Assembly (NCBI RefSeq): GCF_016907875.1
Contig: NZ_JAFBCU010000001.1
Coordinates: 1,550,001 to 1,614,000 of the forward strand
Length of the DNA stretch: 64,000 bases
From: Arthrobacter roseus
GTDB lineage: Bacteria; Actinomycetota; Actinomycetes; Actinomycetales; Micrococcaceae
Direction: 5' to 3'
Part shown: positions 29,910-40,155 of the stretch, piece by piece
How positions within the stretch are numbered: the stretch's first letter is position 1
Layout of the letters: every line of letters starts with the position of its first letter
The notes under the pieces: model-generated
Database searches by the model: none
Told to the model about the DNA's origin: nothing
The model's input: the letters and a program-made list of their open reading frames with translations, nothing else
Position numbers and translations under genes: made by a program

Positions 29910-30560
29910 ATGGCCTTGACGCCAGAAGATGTTGTCAACAAGCGGTTTCAGCCGACCAAGTTCCGTGAGGGATACGATCAGGACGAGGTCGACGATTTCC
30001 TGGACGAGATCGTAGTCGAGCTTCGTCGTCTGACGCAGGAGAACGACGATCTGCGCCGAAAGCTGGCTGAAGCTTCATCCAGCACCTCCGCCAACGCAGC
30101 TGTTCCTGCTCCAGTAGCGGCGACCAAGACCGAACAGGTCCAGGAAGAGTCCAAACCGGAGCCGGTCAAGGCGACGGAGCCCAAACCGGAGCCCAAGGTT
30201 GCAGAATCTGCTCGGCAGCCGGCACAGGTCAACACCGCTGATTCGGCCAAGTCCGCAGCGGGCGTGCTTGCCATGGCCCAGAAGCTCCACGACGACTATG
30301 TCAACACCGGTATCGAGCAGCGCGATAAGATCATTGCCGAAGCGCAGATCGAGGCAAGTAGCCTCGTCAATGATGCCCAAGAGAAGAGTCGGAAAACGCT
30401 TGGCGCCCTTGAACAGCAGAAGGCCGTGCTGGAGCGTAAGGTTGAACAGCTGCGTGGATTTGAGCGCGATTACCGTTCGCGCCTGAAGTCCTACATCGAA
30501 GGACAGCTTCGCGATTTGGACGCTCGCGGGTCCGTAGCATCGGACACCGGGGAATCCTGA
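29910..30560 (+). CDS. divIVA: DivIVA/Wag31 polar growth protein
   Basis: A 216-residue coiled-coil scaffold that marks cell poles and directs wall growth in actinobacteria. The membrane-binding start is MALTPEDVVNKRFQ, then KFREGYDQDEVDDFLDEIV. A Lys-Pro-Glu-rich linker (about 50-105) separates it from a second coiled coil (about 115-200). The ATG has GAGG six bases upstream. The 157-base gap before it probably holds a separate promoter, though none is clear. Confidence 0.96.
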   Translation: MALTPEDVVNKRFQPTKFREGYDQDEVDDFLDEIVVELRRLTQENDDLRRKLAEASSSTSANAAVPAPVAATKTEQVQEESKPEPVKATEPKPEPKVAESARQPAQVNTADSAKSAAGVLAMAQKLHDDYVNTGIEQRDKIIAEAQIEASSLVNDAQEKSRKTLGALEQQKAVLERKVEQLRGFERDYRSRLKSYIEGQLRDLDARGSVASDTGES

Positions 30561-30607
30561 CCGTCATGCCCACAGCACAGATGGGCGTATGAGAATAGTG
30601 AATAATG

Positions 30608-30645
30608 GGAAGCCGACGACCGGATCACTCCGATCGTCGGCTTCC
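30608..30645 (+). terminator. Hairpin terminator after divIVA
   Basis: A perfect 12-bp inverted repeat (30608-30619 with 30634-30645) with a 14-base loop lies 47 bases past the divIVA stop. The T run is weak. It sits at the start of the longest lspA frame, which argues for the later lspA start. Confidence 0.7.
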
Positions 30646-30676
30646 TCCGTATCTCCATCCTTCTACCGAAAGCATC

Positions 30677-31279
30677 ATGGCACACCAGAACCCGGCCGAC
30701 CACCCTCCGGCAGACCAATCCGTGACGACCAGATCCAGTGTCTCGGCGCCCTCGGCCAGGTGTGTTCTGATGCTCGGGGCCGTCGCGATGACTGCCTACT
30801 TGATTGATCTCGCCACGAAGACCTGGGTCGTCTCCACGATGGTGGAGGGGGACTCGATCGATGTTCTTCCGCCTTTCCTGGATTGGCATTTCATCCGGAA
30901 CCCAGGGGCTGCCTTCTCTATCGGAACGGATTTCACCTGGTTTTTCACCATCATCATGGCGGTCGTGGTATGCGGCATCATTTTGCAGATTCGCCGTATC
31001 CATTCAGCGGGTTGGGCTATTGCCCTCGGGCTGGTCCTTGGCGGGGCCTTGGGAAACCTGACGGACAGATTGTTCCGGGAACCTTCTTTTGGTCAGGGAC
31101 ACGTAGTGGACTTTATCGCTCTTCCCAACTTCGCCATCTTCAACATCGCAGATATGGCAGTGGTTTCAGGTGTCGTACTGATCTGCCTCTATACCCTGCG
31201 AGGGGTGGGTATGGACGGACGCCGAAGCAACGAGGCTGACTCAGACGGTGAAGGGCAAGAAAAAGAGGCATCAGCGTGA
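30677..31279 (+). CDS. lspA: Lipoprotein signal peptidase (signal peptidase II)
   Basis: A 200-residue aspartyl membrane protease that cuts the signal peptide from lipidated prolipoproteins. Four helices are visible. Catalytic aspartates lie in GNLTDRLF and [17 protein letters not shown] is also conserved. The frame opens at 30605, but a terminator hairpin covers that part, so ATG 30677 is preferred. Its clients include the lipoprotein at 8683-9243. The stop overlaps the rluD GTG. Confidence 0.94.
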   Translation: MAHQNPADHPPADQSVTTRSSVSAPSARCVLMLGAVAMTAYLIDLATKTWVVSTMVEGDSIDVLPPFLDWHFIRNPGAAFSIGTDFTWFFTIIMAVVVCGIILQIRRIHSAGWAIALGLVLGGALGNLTDRLFREPSFGQGHVVDFIALPNFAIFNIADMAVVSGVVLICLYTLRGVGMDGRRSNEADSDGEGQEKEASA

Positions 31280-32211
31280 GCGCCAACGTGCTCGAAGTCT
31301 TAGCCTCTGCGGAGGACGCTGGGACCCGTGCCGATGCCGCCGTGGCACGATTTGCTGGCGTTTCACGGTCAACGGCCGCACAGTGGTGTGGAAATGGTCT
31401 GGTGAGCTCAGGTGGCAATGCGTTGTCCAAGTCGGACAGGCTAGTAGAGGGACAGGAACTTTCCATTCTGGTTCCAGAAGCAATTGATCCTCTTTCGGTT
31501 CTCGTTGAACCGGTAGAAGACCTGATGATCCTTGGCGAGGATGATGACTACGTGGTGATCGACAAACCGGTGGGCGTCGCCGCGCACCCTTCGCCGGGAT
31601 GGGTGGGTCCAACCGTGGTGGGCGGTCTGGCCGCGGCCGGTTACCGTATCTCGACATCAGGGGCTCCAGAGCGGACAGGTATCGTCCATCGGCTTGACGT
31701 TGGTACGTCTGGTGTCATGGTGGTTGCCAAAACCGAGCATGGTTATACGCTGCTCAAGCAAGCATTTCGCGACCGTACCGTTGAGAAGGTTTATCACGCT
31801 GTCGTTCAGGGTTTGCCGGACCCCGTCCGCGGTACGATCGATGCACCAATCGGGCGTCACCCGGGAAAGGACTGGCGCTTCGCTGTGATCGAAGACGGCA
31901 GAGACTCACGAACGCACTATGAGGTTCTTGAAGCCTTTGGACGTGCTGCGCTGGTCAAAGTGCATCTCGAAACGGGGCGCACGCACCAGATTCGCGTGCA
32001 TTTTTCCGCCTTGCGACATCCCTGTGTCGGAGACCTCACCTATGGGGCCGATCCACGACTCGCTGCTGAACTCGGTTTGACCAGGCAGTGGTTGCACGCA
32101 CAGCAGCTGGCCTTCGCGCATCCGCGCACCGGTGAACGGGTGGAGTATTCAAGTGTCTATCCATTGGACTTGCGATACGCATTGGATACGCTGCAGAGCG
32201 GTCACGTTTAG
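31276..32211 (+). CDS. rluD: RluD-family pseudouridine synthase
   Basis: A 311-residue rRNA pseudouridine synthase. An N-terminal S4 RNA-binding domain (about 12-75) precedes the catalytic domain with [18 protein letters not shown], where the aspartate of HRLD is the nucleophile. [10 protein letters not shown] is also present. By family it would modify 23S rRNA; exact sites cannot be read. It overlaps lspA by four bases. Confidence 0.93.
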   Translation: MSANVLEVLASAEDAGTRADAAVARFAGVSRSTAAQWCGNGLVSSGGNALSKSDRLVEGQELSILVPEAIDPLSVLVEPVEDLMILGEDDDYVVIDKPVGVAAHPSPGWVGPTVVGGLAAAGYRISTSGAPERTGIVHRLDVGTSGVMVVAKTEHGYTLLKQAFRDRTVEKVYHAVVQGLPDPVRGTIDAPIGRHPGKDWRFAVIEDGRDSRTHYEVLEAFGRAALVKVHLETGRTHQIRVHFSALRHPCVGDLTYGADPRLAAELGLTRQWLHAQQLAFAHPRTGERVEYSSVYPLDLRYALDTLQSGHV

Positions 32212-32249
32212 AACAGCCCAGCTGCGTCCTCCCCCCGCCTCATCTGGCC

Positions 32250-32255
32250 TAGAAT
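32250..32255 (+). promoter_or_regulatory. -10 box TAGAAT, predicted leaderless dnaE mRNA
   Basis: TAGAAT ends six bases before GTG 32262, and there is no ribosome site. Transcription would start at or within a base or two of the start codon. Confidence 0.65.
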
Positions 32256-32261
32256 GAGTGG

Positions 32262-35200
32262 GTGGCTTCAGCATCCGGTTCAGCGTCTTTTGTCCATCTT
32301 CACAATCACACCGAGTACTCAATGCTCGACGGCGCGGCCCGTCTGAGCGACCTTTTCAGCCAGACCGATGAACTCGGTATGAACGCGCTGGCGACGACGG
32401 ACCACGGTTTCGTTTTCGGTGCCTTCGACTTCTGGAACAGGGCTCGGTCGGCGGGTGTGAAACCCATTATCGGCGTTGAGGCATATGTGACGCCGGGCAC
32501 GGCCCGCCAGGACAAGGCGAGGGTCAAGTGGGGCGATGGCGGTCGCAACGACGTTTCCGGCGGCGGGGCGTATACGCACATGACGTTGTGGTCAGAGACA
32601 ACCTCGGGCATGCACAACCTCTTTCGGATGTCATCCCTGGCGTCCCTCGAGGGCTACCTCTACAAACCGCGCATGGACCGCGACCTCCTGCAGACCTACG
32701 GCAAGGGCTTGATCGGGACAACGGGCTGCCCGTCCGGTGAGGTTCAAACCAAGTTGAGGCTGGGCCTTTACAAAGAAGCGGTCCAGGCAGCATCAGACCT
32801 TCGGGACATCCTGGGGCGCGAGAACTATTTCTGCGAGCTCATGGATCATGGCCTGGACATCGAACGCAATGTTAGCGCCGACCTGTTTAAACTCGCGCGT
32901 GAACTGGACCTGCCACTGGTCGCCACAAATGACCTGCACTACACCCACGCGGAGGACGCTAAATCCCATGCGGCCCTGCTCTGCGTGCAGTCTGCGTCCA
33001 CTCTGGCTGACCCCAAGCGGTTCAAATTCGACGCAGACGAGTTCTATCTGAAGTCACCGGCCGAAATGCGCTCAATTTTCCGCGATCACCCGGATGCCTG
33101 CGACAACACGCTTCTCATTGCGGAGCGCTGCAACGTCGAGTTCAATACCAAAGCCAACTACATGCCACGCTTCCCCGTGCCCGACGGTGAGGACGAGCAG
33201 TCTTGGTTCGTCAAGGAAGTCGAAATTGGCCTCCACTTCCGCTACCCGAGCGGCATCCCCGATGAGGTGCGCAAACAGGCGGAGTTCGAGGTCGGCGTCA
33301 TCACCCAGATGGGCTTCCCGGGGTACTTCCTCGTCGTTGCGGACTTCATCAACTGGGCGAAGAACAAAGGCATCCGAGTGGGTCCGGGGCGAGGTTCGGG
33401 CGCAGGATCCATGGTTGCCTACGCTATGCGGATCACGGATCTCGACCCGTTGAAGCACGGGCTGATTTTCGAACGGTTCCTCAATCCCGAACGCGTTTCC
33501 ATGCCTGACTTCGACGTGGACTTCGATGACCGGCGTCGGTCCGAGGTCATTCACTACGTGACAGAGAAATACGGCGACGAGCGCGTGGCCATGATTGTCA
33601 CTTACGGGACGATCAAGGGAAAGCAGGCGTTGAAGGACTCCTCACGTGTCATGGGGTACCCGTTTTCTACTGGTGAGCGCCTCACCAAGGCGATGCCGCC
33701 GGACGTTATGGGTAAGGGCATCTCGCTGGCTGATGTGCACAACAAGGAAGCCAAGCGGTACGGCGAGGCGGAGGAACTTCGCGAACTACTCAAGACGGAC
33801 CCGGACTCGGCGAAGGTTTTCGAGACTGCGCTGGGGTTGGAGGGTTTGAAGCGTCAGTGGGGCGTCCACGCTGCCGGCGTCATCATGTCCTCCGATCCAC
33901 TCATCGACATCATTCCCATCATGCGCCGTGAGCAGGATGGGCAGGTCATCACTCAGTTTGACTATCCAACCTGTGAGGGCCTCGGCCTGATCAAGATGGA
34001 CTTCTTGGGTTTGCGGAACCTGACGATCATCACCGATGCGCTGGAGAACATCAAAGCGAACAAGGATCATGATCTCGTTCTGGAGGACCTGGAGCTTGAT
34101 GATGCAGCTTCTTACGAGTTGCTGGCCAGAGGTGACACCCTTGGTGTCTTCCAGCTCGATGGCGGTCCCATGAGGTCCCTGCTGAAGTTGATGCGACCCG
34201 ATCACTTCGAGGATATTTCTGCAGTGCTTGCTCTGTACCGGCCGGGCCCTATGGGGGTGAACTCGCATACAAATTACGCCCTTCGCAAGAACGGTTTGCA
34301 GGAAATCGAGCCAATCCACCCTGAGTTGGAGGGGCCGCTTGAGGAGATCCTCGGCGGAACCTATGGGTTGATTGTGTATCAGGAGCAGGTGATGTCGGCC
34401 GCGCAGAAGTTGGCCAACTTCAGCCTGGGGCAGGCAGACATGTTGCGCCGAGCGATGGGTAAGAAAAAGAAGTCCGAATTGGACAAGCAGCAAGCTGATT
34501 TTTTCGCCGGCATGAAGACGAACGGTTTCTCGCAGGCAGCCATGGATAAGCTGTGGACGGTCCTTGAATCCTTCTCAGATTATGCGTTCAATAAGGCGCA
34601 TACTGCCGCGTACGGAATGATTTCTTACTGGACTGCCTACCTCAAGGCTCACTATCCGGCGGAGTATATGGCTGCCCTCCTGACTTCCGTTGGGGACGAC
34701 AAAGACAAGTTGGCCATTTACCTCAACGAATGCAGGCGAATGGGGATCACGGTGCTCCCGCCAGACGTCAATGAATCGGCGTTGAACTTCACCCCGGTTG
34801 GACGGGACATCCGGTTCGGTATGGGGGCCATCAGAAATGTTGGCGCCAACGCTGTCAACGCCATGGTCTCGGCACGAGAGGAAAAAGGTTCCTACACCGC
34901 TTTCAGCGATTATTTGCAGAAAGTACCTGCCGTCGTGTGCAATAAGCGAACCATAGAGTCGCTTATCAAGGCTGGCGCCTTTGATTCACTGGGCCACCCG
35001 CGTCGTGCCCTTGCCATGATCCACGAGGAAGCGGTGGATTCGGTCATCGTTCTGAAGCGGAATGAGGCGGCCAACCAGTTCGACCTTTTCAGCACGTTCG
35101 ACGAAGGTGATGCCAAGGGCGGACTCTCCGTGGATGTTCCGGAGCTCCCGGAATGGGAAAAGAAAGACAAGCTGACATTTGAACGCGAAATGCTGGGACT

Positions 35201-35798
35201 CTACGTGTCCGATCATCCGTTGCAGGGGCTTGAGGGGATTCTCAGTCAGCACGCTGATTCCTCCATCACCTCGGTTATCAGCGAGGAGGGTCCGGCCGAC
35301 GGCGCCATCGTCACCATTGCGGGAATGATTACGTCGTTGCAGCGCAGGATCGCGAAGAATAGCGGCAACGCCTACGCGCGGGCTGAGATCGAGGACCTCG
35401 GTGGGTCTATGGAAGTCATGTTCTTCGGCCAGGTCTATGGCCCAATTTCCGGTGTTTTGGCGGAAGACCTCATCGTTGTGGTCCGCGGGCGCTTACAGCG
35501 AAGGGACGATGGCGCCGTCACCCTCAACGCTCAGGAGCTGACCGTACCGGATCTGAGTGAGGGGCACACCGGACCAGTGGTGATCTCGGTGCTCAATCAC
35601 AAGGCGACGGAACCCGTTGTATCTGCCTTGGGAGAAGTTCTGCGTACCCATCCGGGGACGTCCGAGGTTCAGATCCGGTTGAACAGTTCCAGCAGGGTCG
35701 AGGTGATGAAGCTCGGAGTGGATCTGCGCGTCACTCCGTCGTCGGCGCTCTTCGGAGATCTCAAGGTCTTGCTTGGACCCGCGTGTCTTGACGTATAG
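32262..35798 (+). CDS. dnaE: DNA polymerase III alpha subunit DnaE
   Basis: The 1178-residue replicative polymerase. It opens with the PHP domain (FVHLHNHTEYSMLDGAARL) and has the catalytic aspartates in SMPDFDVDFDDRRR, GPGRGSGAGSMVAYA, and the finger motif NKAHTAAYGMISYWTAYLK (partly). A helix-hairpin-helix region and OB fold (about 1000-1090, VTIAGMITSLQRR) follow. PHP histidines are kept, which suggests an active 3'-5' exonuclease as in mycobacterial DnaE1. The gene is predicted to have a leaderless mRNA. Confidence 0.97.
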   Translation: MASASGSASFVHLHNHTEYSMLDGAARLSDLFSQTDELGMNALATTDHGFVFGAFDFWNRARSAGVKPIIGVEAYVTPGTARQDKARVKWGDGGRNDVSGGGAYTHMTLWSETTSGMHNLFRMSSLASLEGYLYKPRMDRDLLQTYGKGLIGTTGCPSGEVQTKLRLGLYKEAVQAASDLRDILGRENYFCELMDHGLDIERNVSADLFKLARELDLPLVATNDLHYTHAEDAKSHAALLCVQSASTLADPKRFKFDADEFYLKSPAEMRSIFRDHPDACDNTLLIAERCNVEFNTKANYMPRFPVPDGEDEQSWFVKEVEIGLHFRYPSGIPDEVRKQAEFEVGVITQMGFPGYFLVVADFINWAKNKGIRVGPGRGSGAGSMVAYAMRITDLDPLKHGLIFERFLNPERVSMPDFDVDFDDRRRSEVIHYVTEKYGDERVAMIVTYGTIKGKQALKDSSRVMGYPFSTGERLTKAMPPDVMGKGISLADVHNKEAKRYGEAEELRELLKTDPDSAKVFETALGLEGLKRQWGVHAAGVIMSSDPLIDIIPIMRREQDGQVITQFDYPTCEGLGLIKMDFLGLRNLTIITDALENIKANKDHDLVLEDLELDDAASYELLARGDTLGVFQLDGGPMRSLLKLMRPDHFEDISAVLALYRPGPMGVNSHTNYALRKNGLQEIEPIHPELEGPLEEILGGTYGLIVYQEQVMSAAQKLANFSLGQADMLRRAMGKKKKSELDKQQADFFAGMKTNGFSQAAMDKLWTVLESFSDYAFNKAHTAAYGMISYWTAYLKAHYPAEYMAALLTSVGDDKDKLAIYLNECRRMGITVLPPDVNESALNFTPVGRDIRFGMGAIRNVGANAVNAMVSAREEKGSYTAFSDYLQKVPAVVCNKRTIESLIKAGAFDSLGHPRRALAMIHEEAVDSVIVLKRNEAANQFDLFSTFDEGDAKGGLSVDVPELPEWEKKDKLTFEREMLGLYVSDHPLQGLEGILSQHADSSITSVISEEGPADGAIVTIAGMITSLQRRIAKNSGNAYARAEIEDLGGSMEVMFFGQVYGPISGVLAEDLIVVVRGRLQRRDDGAVTLNAQELTVPDLSEGHTGPVVISVLNHKATEPVVSALGEVLRTHPGTSEVQIRLNSSSRVEVMKLGVDLRVTPSSALFGDLKVLLGPACLDV

Positions 35799-35883
35799 GC
35801 GCAGGAAGTTGCCGAGCTCCTGCGGGAAGTGGGTTTGCTCCGATTCCACCCCGTTGCGCGACCACAACAGCTCTGCGATTTGT

Positions 35884-35889
35884 TAATGT
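35884..35889 (+). promoter_or_regulatory. -10 box TAATGT, predicted leaderless mRNA
   Basis: TAATGT ends seven bases before ATG 35897, with no ribosome site between. It favours ATG 35897 over the overlapping GTG 35888. Confidence 0.5.
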
Positions 35890-35896
35890 GGACACC

Positions 35897-36460
35897 ATGT
35901 CCACTTCGTCCCGCTCTGGCCGGCAGCAACCTTCGTATCCACCACCCGTTTATGCACTGGGGGCGTCCGACGGTCACCATGATGTACCTCCTTCGGGCGG
36001 GTGGTGGTGGTTGCTCGCCACTGCAGGTCTGGGCCTTCCCCTCGGCGCCCTCTGGTGGCTCATTGCCCCGGGCGGGGCCGCGTATTCGGATTCGGGTGAT
36101 CCGACGGTGTGGCTCGCGCAGGAAATGACGCTCGCCGTCATCATGCTGGTGACCGGTATCGTCGTTGGCTGTGTCGTGAGCACGCGCCCAGGTGGAAGTG
36201 TGGCGATCCGGACTGTAGCGACCGTGCTGGGAGCTGTCGTGGGTTCGGTGATGGCGTGGCAGCTTGGAACTTTGCTGGGCAGCCTCACATCTGAACCCAA
36301 CGACGGACACATGGGGCTGGATACCGGTTTTGGGCTTCGGTCGGTCTCTATTCTGGTTCTGTGGCCATTCGCGACGGCCGTCGTCGTGCTGGTACTCAGC
36401 GGGTTTGGCCCGGACCGGCGCCAAGACACGAAGGCTTTGGAGCCGGACACAAGCAACTAG
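35897..36460 (+). CDS. Hypothetical four-helix membrane protein
   Basis: A 187-residue protein with a Ser/Pro-rich N-terminus (about 1-38) and four hydrophobic segments at about 39-57, 76-98, 106-127 and 148-172. A charged tail ends the protein. I do not recognise the family with certainty; similar proteins are annotated only as actinobacterial hypothetical membrane proteins. It stands between dnaE and hisD, and the hisD -10 box overlaps its stop codon. Confidence 0.75.
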   Translation: MSTSSRSGRQQPSYPPPVYALGASDGHHDVPPSGGWWWLLATAGLGLPLGALWWLIAPGGAAYSDSGDPTVWLAQEMTLAVIMLVTGIVVGCVVSTRPGGSVAIRTVATVLGAVVGSVMAWQLGTLLGSLTSEPNDGHMGLDTGFGLRSVSILVLWPFATAVVVLVLSGFGPDRRQDTKALEPDTSN

Positions 36461-36463
36461 ACT
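36458..36463 (+). promoter_or_regulatory. -10 box TAGACT, predicted leaderless hisD mRNA
   Basis: TAGACT, whose TAG is also the stop codon of the preceding gene, ends six bases before GTG 36470. A weak TTTGGA (36436-36441) lies 16 bases upstream of it. Confidence 0.65.
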
Positions 36464-36469
36464 GAAGCG

Positions 36470-37828
36470 GTGACTTCAGCAGATCTGACTCAACCGAATC
36501 CGCAGTTCCAGCAGATTGATCTTCGCGGACAGCATAGGGGCATGGCTGCCCTGAAGAAGGCGATGCCGCGAGCCATCGTCAGTAGTGAACACGCTACAGA
36601 TGCCGTCGCATCGATTATCGCGGATGTTCGCGCCCGGGGCCTACCTGCGTTGACCGAACTTGCAGAACGGTTCGACGGCGTCGTTCAGGACTCGCCCGTT
36701 GTGCCTGCCCATGCACTCTCGGAAGCGCTCGAATCACTTGATCCTTCGATTCGTGCTGGACTGGAAGAATCTATTCGCCGAGCTCGCGTTTTTGCCGATG
36801 CGCAAATGCCTGCGGACGCGAGTGTTGCCTTCGGTGCCGGAGCCACTGTTCGGAGCAAATGGGTACCCGTTGCTCGGGTGGGGCTTTACGTTCCGGGTGG
36901 GCTCGCGGTTTATCCATCGTCGGTGGTGATGAACGTCGTCCCGGCGCAGGTTGCCGGTGTCGATTCGATTGCTTTGGCATCGCCGCCCCAGAAAGAATTT
37001 GGAGGGCTTCCCCACCCCGTCATCTTGGCCGCAGCGGCACTACTGGGCATTGAAGAGGTCTACGCGATCGGCGGAGCACAAGCAATCGCAGCCTTCGCCT
37101 ACGGCATCCCAGGAGAGGGGCTGGAAGCAGATTCGCTGCTGGCACCGGTGGATGTGGTGACCGGCCCTGGGAACATCTACGTTGCGACGGCGAAACGCTT
37201 GGTTCAGGGTGTGGTCGGCATCGATGCCGAGGCGGGCACCACCGAAATCGTCGTGCTGGCGGATGATTCCGCCGACGCCGGCCTCGTTGCAGCGGACTTA
37301 ATCAGTCAAGCCGAGCACGATCCACATGCGGCATCGGTCTTGGTGACTCCATCTACACGGTTGGCCGGGGAAGTCAGCGAAGAGCTGCTCACCCGCACGG
37401 CGCTAACCCGTCACCGCGAGCGGGTCACTGAAGCCTTGTCCGGACCACAGTCGGGCGTCATCCTGGTCGACGACGTCGCGCACGGAATTGACGTGTGTAA
37501 TGCCTATGCGGCGGAACATTTGGAGATTCATACCGTAGATGCCGCGGCGGATGCGGAACGAATTCGTCATGCCGGGGCAGTGTTTGTTGGTCAGAGCAGC
37601 CCGGTGAGCCTGGGGGATTACTGCGCCGGCTCCAACCACGTTCTCCCGACGGCCGGAACTGCCGCGTTCGCTTCCGGCCTGAATGTGACATCTTTTCTCA
37701 AAGCGATGCAGATCGTCAACTACAGCAAAGCGGCGCTGCTCGAGGTTGCCGCTCACGTGGAGAACCTGTCGGAAGCGGAAAACCTGCCAGCCCACGGCGA
37801 CGCCATACGTGCTCGCAGGGATCGGTAA
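36470..37828 (+). CDS. hisD: Histidinol dehydrogenase
   Basis: A 452-residue zinc and NAD enzyme that makes histidine from histidinol in two oxidations. Landmarks are RVGLYVPGGLAVYPSSVVMN, VTGPGNIYVA, EAGTTEIVVLADD, AEHLEIHT and GDYCAGSNHVLPT, with Gln, His and Asp zinc ligands. It stands apart from the other his genes in this window. nrdR follows after 69 bases. Confidence 0.96.
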   Translation: MTSADLTQPNPQFQQIDLRGQHRGMAALKKAMPRAIVSSEHATDAVASIIADVRARGLPALTELAERFDGVVQDSPVVPAHALSEALESLDPSIRAGLEESIRRARVFADAQMPADASVAFGAGATVRSKWVPVARVGLYVPGGLAVYPSSVVMNVVPAQVAGVDSIALASPPQKEFGGLPHPVILAAAALLGIEEVYAIGGAQAIAAFAYGIPGEGLEADSLLAPVDVVTGPGNIYVATAKRLVQGVVGIDAEAGTTEIVVLADDSADAGLVAADLISQAEHDPHAASVLVTPSTRLAGEVSEELLTRTALTRHRERVTEALSGPQSGVILVDDVAHGIDVCNAYAAEHLEIHTVDAAADAERIRHAGAVFVGQSSPVSLGDYCAGSNHVLPTAGTAAFASGLNVTSFLKAMQIVNYSKAALLEVAAHVENLSEAENLPAHGDAIRARRDR

Positions 37829-37897
37829 AAGTGCGGAACCCTCAGTTGATAAAGTAATGCACGGCACAGTCAGTGACCGTGGTCCGGAGGTTTTCGA

Positions 37898-38395
37898 ATG
37901 TTTTGTCCGTTTTGCCGACACCCTGATTCTCGTGTGGTCGATTCCCGGCTTGCCGACGATGGTTCGAGCATTCGACGTCGTCGGCAGTGCCCTGAATGTG
38001 GTCGACGGTTTTCGACGGCGGAGACAACAAGCTTGAGTGTTATCAAGCGTTCCGGAGTTGCTGAACCGTTCAGCAGAGGCAAGGTCATCAACGGTGCCCG
38101 AAAGGCGTGCCAGGGGCGTCCGGTATCAGAGGACGATCTTGCCCTGCTGGCTCAGGAAGTAGAGGAGTCAGTGCGGGCCAGAGGCGTCGCTGAGATCGAC
38201 GCACATGAGGTGGGACTGGCTATTCTTGGGCCACTACAGAAGCTGGATCAGGTTGCTTTTCTGCGGTTTGCCAGCGTCTATCAGGACTTTAGCTCGTTGG
38301 AGGACTTCGAATCGGCGATAGCGCAGCTTCGCACCGACTCGGCGCGTGCGCCGAACACTCCCTCGGGCGTGCAGCGTCCGCTCGGCGCTCATTAA
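37898..38395 (+). CDS. nrdR: Ribonucleotide reductase repressor NrdR
   Basis: A 165-residue regulator of nrd genes that senses ATP/dATP. The zinc ribbon has CPFC and CPEC pairs (residues about 3-34, with RRRRQ between) and an ATP-cone domain follows ([17 protein letters not shown]). GGAGG lies seven bases before ATG 37898. A short Pro-rich tail extends the C-terminus. It converges on ppgK with a gap of two bases. Confidence 0.96.
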   Translation: MFCPFCRHPDSRVVDSRLADDGSSIRRRRQCPECGRRFSTAETTSLSVIKRSGVAEPFSRGKVINGARKACQGRPVSEDDLALLAQEVEESVRARGVAEIDAHEVGLAILGPLQKLDQVAFLRFASVYQDFSSLEDFESAIAQLRTDSARAPNTPSGVQRPLGAH

Positions 38396-38397
38396 GT

Positions 38398-39183
38398 TTA
38401 GTCACCGTGCGAGGCCTGGAGTGCGGCGCCCACTATTCCGGCATGATTTTTCAAGCGTGCCGGGACTATCCGCGTGCGCAGTTTCAGCCTTGGCAGGAAC
38501 TCGTCGCTTCTTTTGGAAATGCCGCCGCCCACCACAAAAAGTTCGGGCGAGAACAAGAACTCCACGTGGGACAGATAGCGTTGTAGCCTCTTTGAATACT
38601 CTTCCCAACCTAATCCCAGACGCTCACGGGCTACGGCTGAGGCCTGTGTTTCGGCGACGTGCCCATCCAGTTCAAGATGTCCTAGTTCCGCATTGGGAAT
38701 CAGCAGGCCATTGTGAATGAATGCCGAACCGATTCCGGTTCCCAAGGTGATCATCAAAACCGTACCGTCAACGTCCTTTCCGGCGCCGTAGCGTGACTCG
38801 GCGAGGCCGGCTGCGTCGGCGTCATTAATGACGTGAACGGAGCGTTCCAGCCGTTTGGTGAATAAGGCGTCGACGTCGGTGTCTATCCATGATTTATCGA
38901 TATTGGACGCGGAACGGGCAATGCCGCGTTGGATGATCGCCGGAAACGCTGCGCCCACGGGAACGTCCGGGCTTGGGCATTCCGGTCTGCTGGCGAGTTC
39001 GTCCATAATCTTCGCTACTGTCTGCGCCACACGCTCGGGCGTAGCGGGCGCTGGAGTGTCAAACCGAACGCGGTCCCCGATGAGCTTGCCTTTGGTCAGG
39101 TCGACGATGCCGCCTTTGGTCCCGGTGCCTCCTATATCGATACCTACGACCACGGATGGGCTGGGCTTCAGTTTCTTGGGCAT
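38398..39183 (-). CDS. ppgK: Polyphosphate glucokinase
   Basis: A 261-residue ROK-family kinase that phosphorylates glucose with polyphosphate or ATP, an actinobacterial hallmark. The phosphate-binding loop is GIDIGGTGTKGGIVDL; INDADAAGLAESRYG carries the catalytic aspartate, with TLGTGIGSAFIHNG and NAELGHLELDG after it. GGAGA lies just before ATG 39183. The map gene ends 28 bases upstream, so the two may be co-transcribed. Confidence 0.94.
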   Translation of the reverse strand: MPKKLKPSPSVVVGIDIGGTGTKGGIVDLTKGKLIGDRVRFDTPAPATPERVAQTVAKIMDELASRPECPSPDVPVGAAFPAIIQRGIARSASNIDKSWIDTDVDALFTKRLERSVHVINDADAAGLAESRYGAGKDVDGTVLMITLGTGIGSAFIHNGLLIPNAELGHLELDGHVAETQASAVARERLGLGWEEYSKRLQRYLSHVEFLFSPELFVVGGGISKRSDEFLPRLKLRTRIVPARLKNHAGIVGAALQASHGD

Positions 39184-39211
39184 GGTTCTCCAGATCAGGG
39201 ACGGCGGGATC

Positions 39212-40090
39212 CTATGGAAGGGTCAGGACTTCGGCTCCGGTTTCAGTGACGAGAAGTGTGTGTTCAAACTGTGCCGTTCGCTTGCGGTCGCGGGTGACTA
39301 CAGTCCATCCGTCCTCCCACATCTCCCATTCGATGGTTCCCAGGGTGAGCATTGGTTCTATGGTGAAAGTCATGCCGGGTTCGATTAGTCGACTGTACGC
39401 GGGAGCCGCGTCGTAGTGCGGAACGATGAGTCCAGTGTGAAAAGCTTCGCCGACTCCGTGACCCGTAAAGTCGCGAACCACGCCGTAGCCAAACCGGCGT
39501 GCGTAGGACTCGATGGTCCGCCCAATGACATTGAACTCTCGTCCTGGGGCCACTGCTTTGATGGCTCGCCGCAGTGATTCCTCTGTACGCTCCACGAGCA
39601 GACGTGACTCGTCGTCGACATCGCCGGCGATGAAGGTGCGATTGGTGTCCCCATGGACTCCATTAAGGAAGGCGGTGATGTCGATGTTAATGATGTCACC
39701 GTCGTTGACAACTGTTGTATCGGGGATGCCGTGGCAGATGACTTCGTTGAGCGATGAGCACAGCGACTTAGGGAACCCGCGGTAGCCGAGGGTCGAGGGA
39801 TAGGCCTTGTGATCGAGGAGAAACTCATGGCCCACGCGGTCCAACTCGTCCGTGGTCACTCCGGGAACAATGTGACGGCCGACTTCCACGATGGCCTGAG
39901 CCGCCACTTTCGACGCGTGCCGGATCTTTTCGATCGTCTCCGGCGACTTGATCTCAGAGCCCTCGAACTTTGCGGGGGCTTCCTTTCCCACGTACTCGGG
40001 CCGAGGAATGGAGGTCGGAACAGCGCGCTTCTGCCCGACAGCTCCGGGTTCCAGGATTCCAATGGGTGCGTTCGAATCGTTCATAGGCAT
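39212..40090 (-). CDS. map: Methionine aminopeptidase type I
   Basis: A 292-residue metalloprotease that removes initiator methionine. The five metal ligands are visible: aspartates in [10 protein letters not shown] and VHGDTNRTF, histidine in [13 protein letters not shown] and glutamates in FTIEPML and AQFEHTLLV. An N-terminal extension of about 40 residues carries a PEYVGKEAP segment, as in the actinobacterial MapA form. The start at ATG 40090 is supported by a -10 box seven bases upstream. Confidence 0.95.
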   Translation of the reverse strand: MPMNDSNAPIGILEPGAVGQKRAVPTSIPRPEYVGKEAPAKFEGSEIKSPETIEKIRHASKVAAQAIVEVGRHIVPGVTTDELDRVGHEFLLDHKAYPSTLGYRGFPKSLCSSLNEVICHGIPDTTVVNDGDIINIDITAFLNGVHGDTNRTFIAGDVDDESRLLVERTEESLRRAIKAVAPGREFNVIGRTIESYARRFGYGVVRDFTGHGVGEAFHTGLIVPHYDAAPAYSRLIEPGMTFTIEPMLTLGTIEWEMWEDGWTVVTRDRKRTAQFEHTLLVTETGAEVLTLP

Positions 40091-40097
40091 ACCATCG

Positions 40098-40103
40098 ATC
40101 CTA
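40098..40103 (-). promoter_or_regulatory. -10 box TAGGAT, predicted leaderless map mRNA
   Basis: On the minus strand TAGGAT ends seven bases before ATG 40090, with no ribosome site. Confidence 0.6.
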
Positions 40104-40155
40104 TAGCCCGCAACGGGACAAACCAGAGCGCAACAGCTCAGAATAGGAGAAGACC

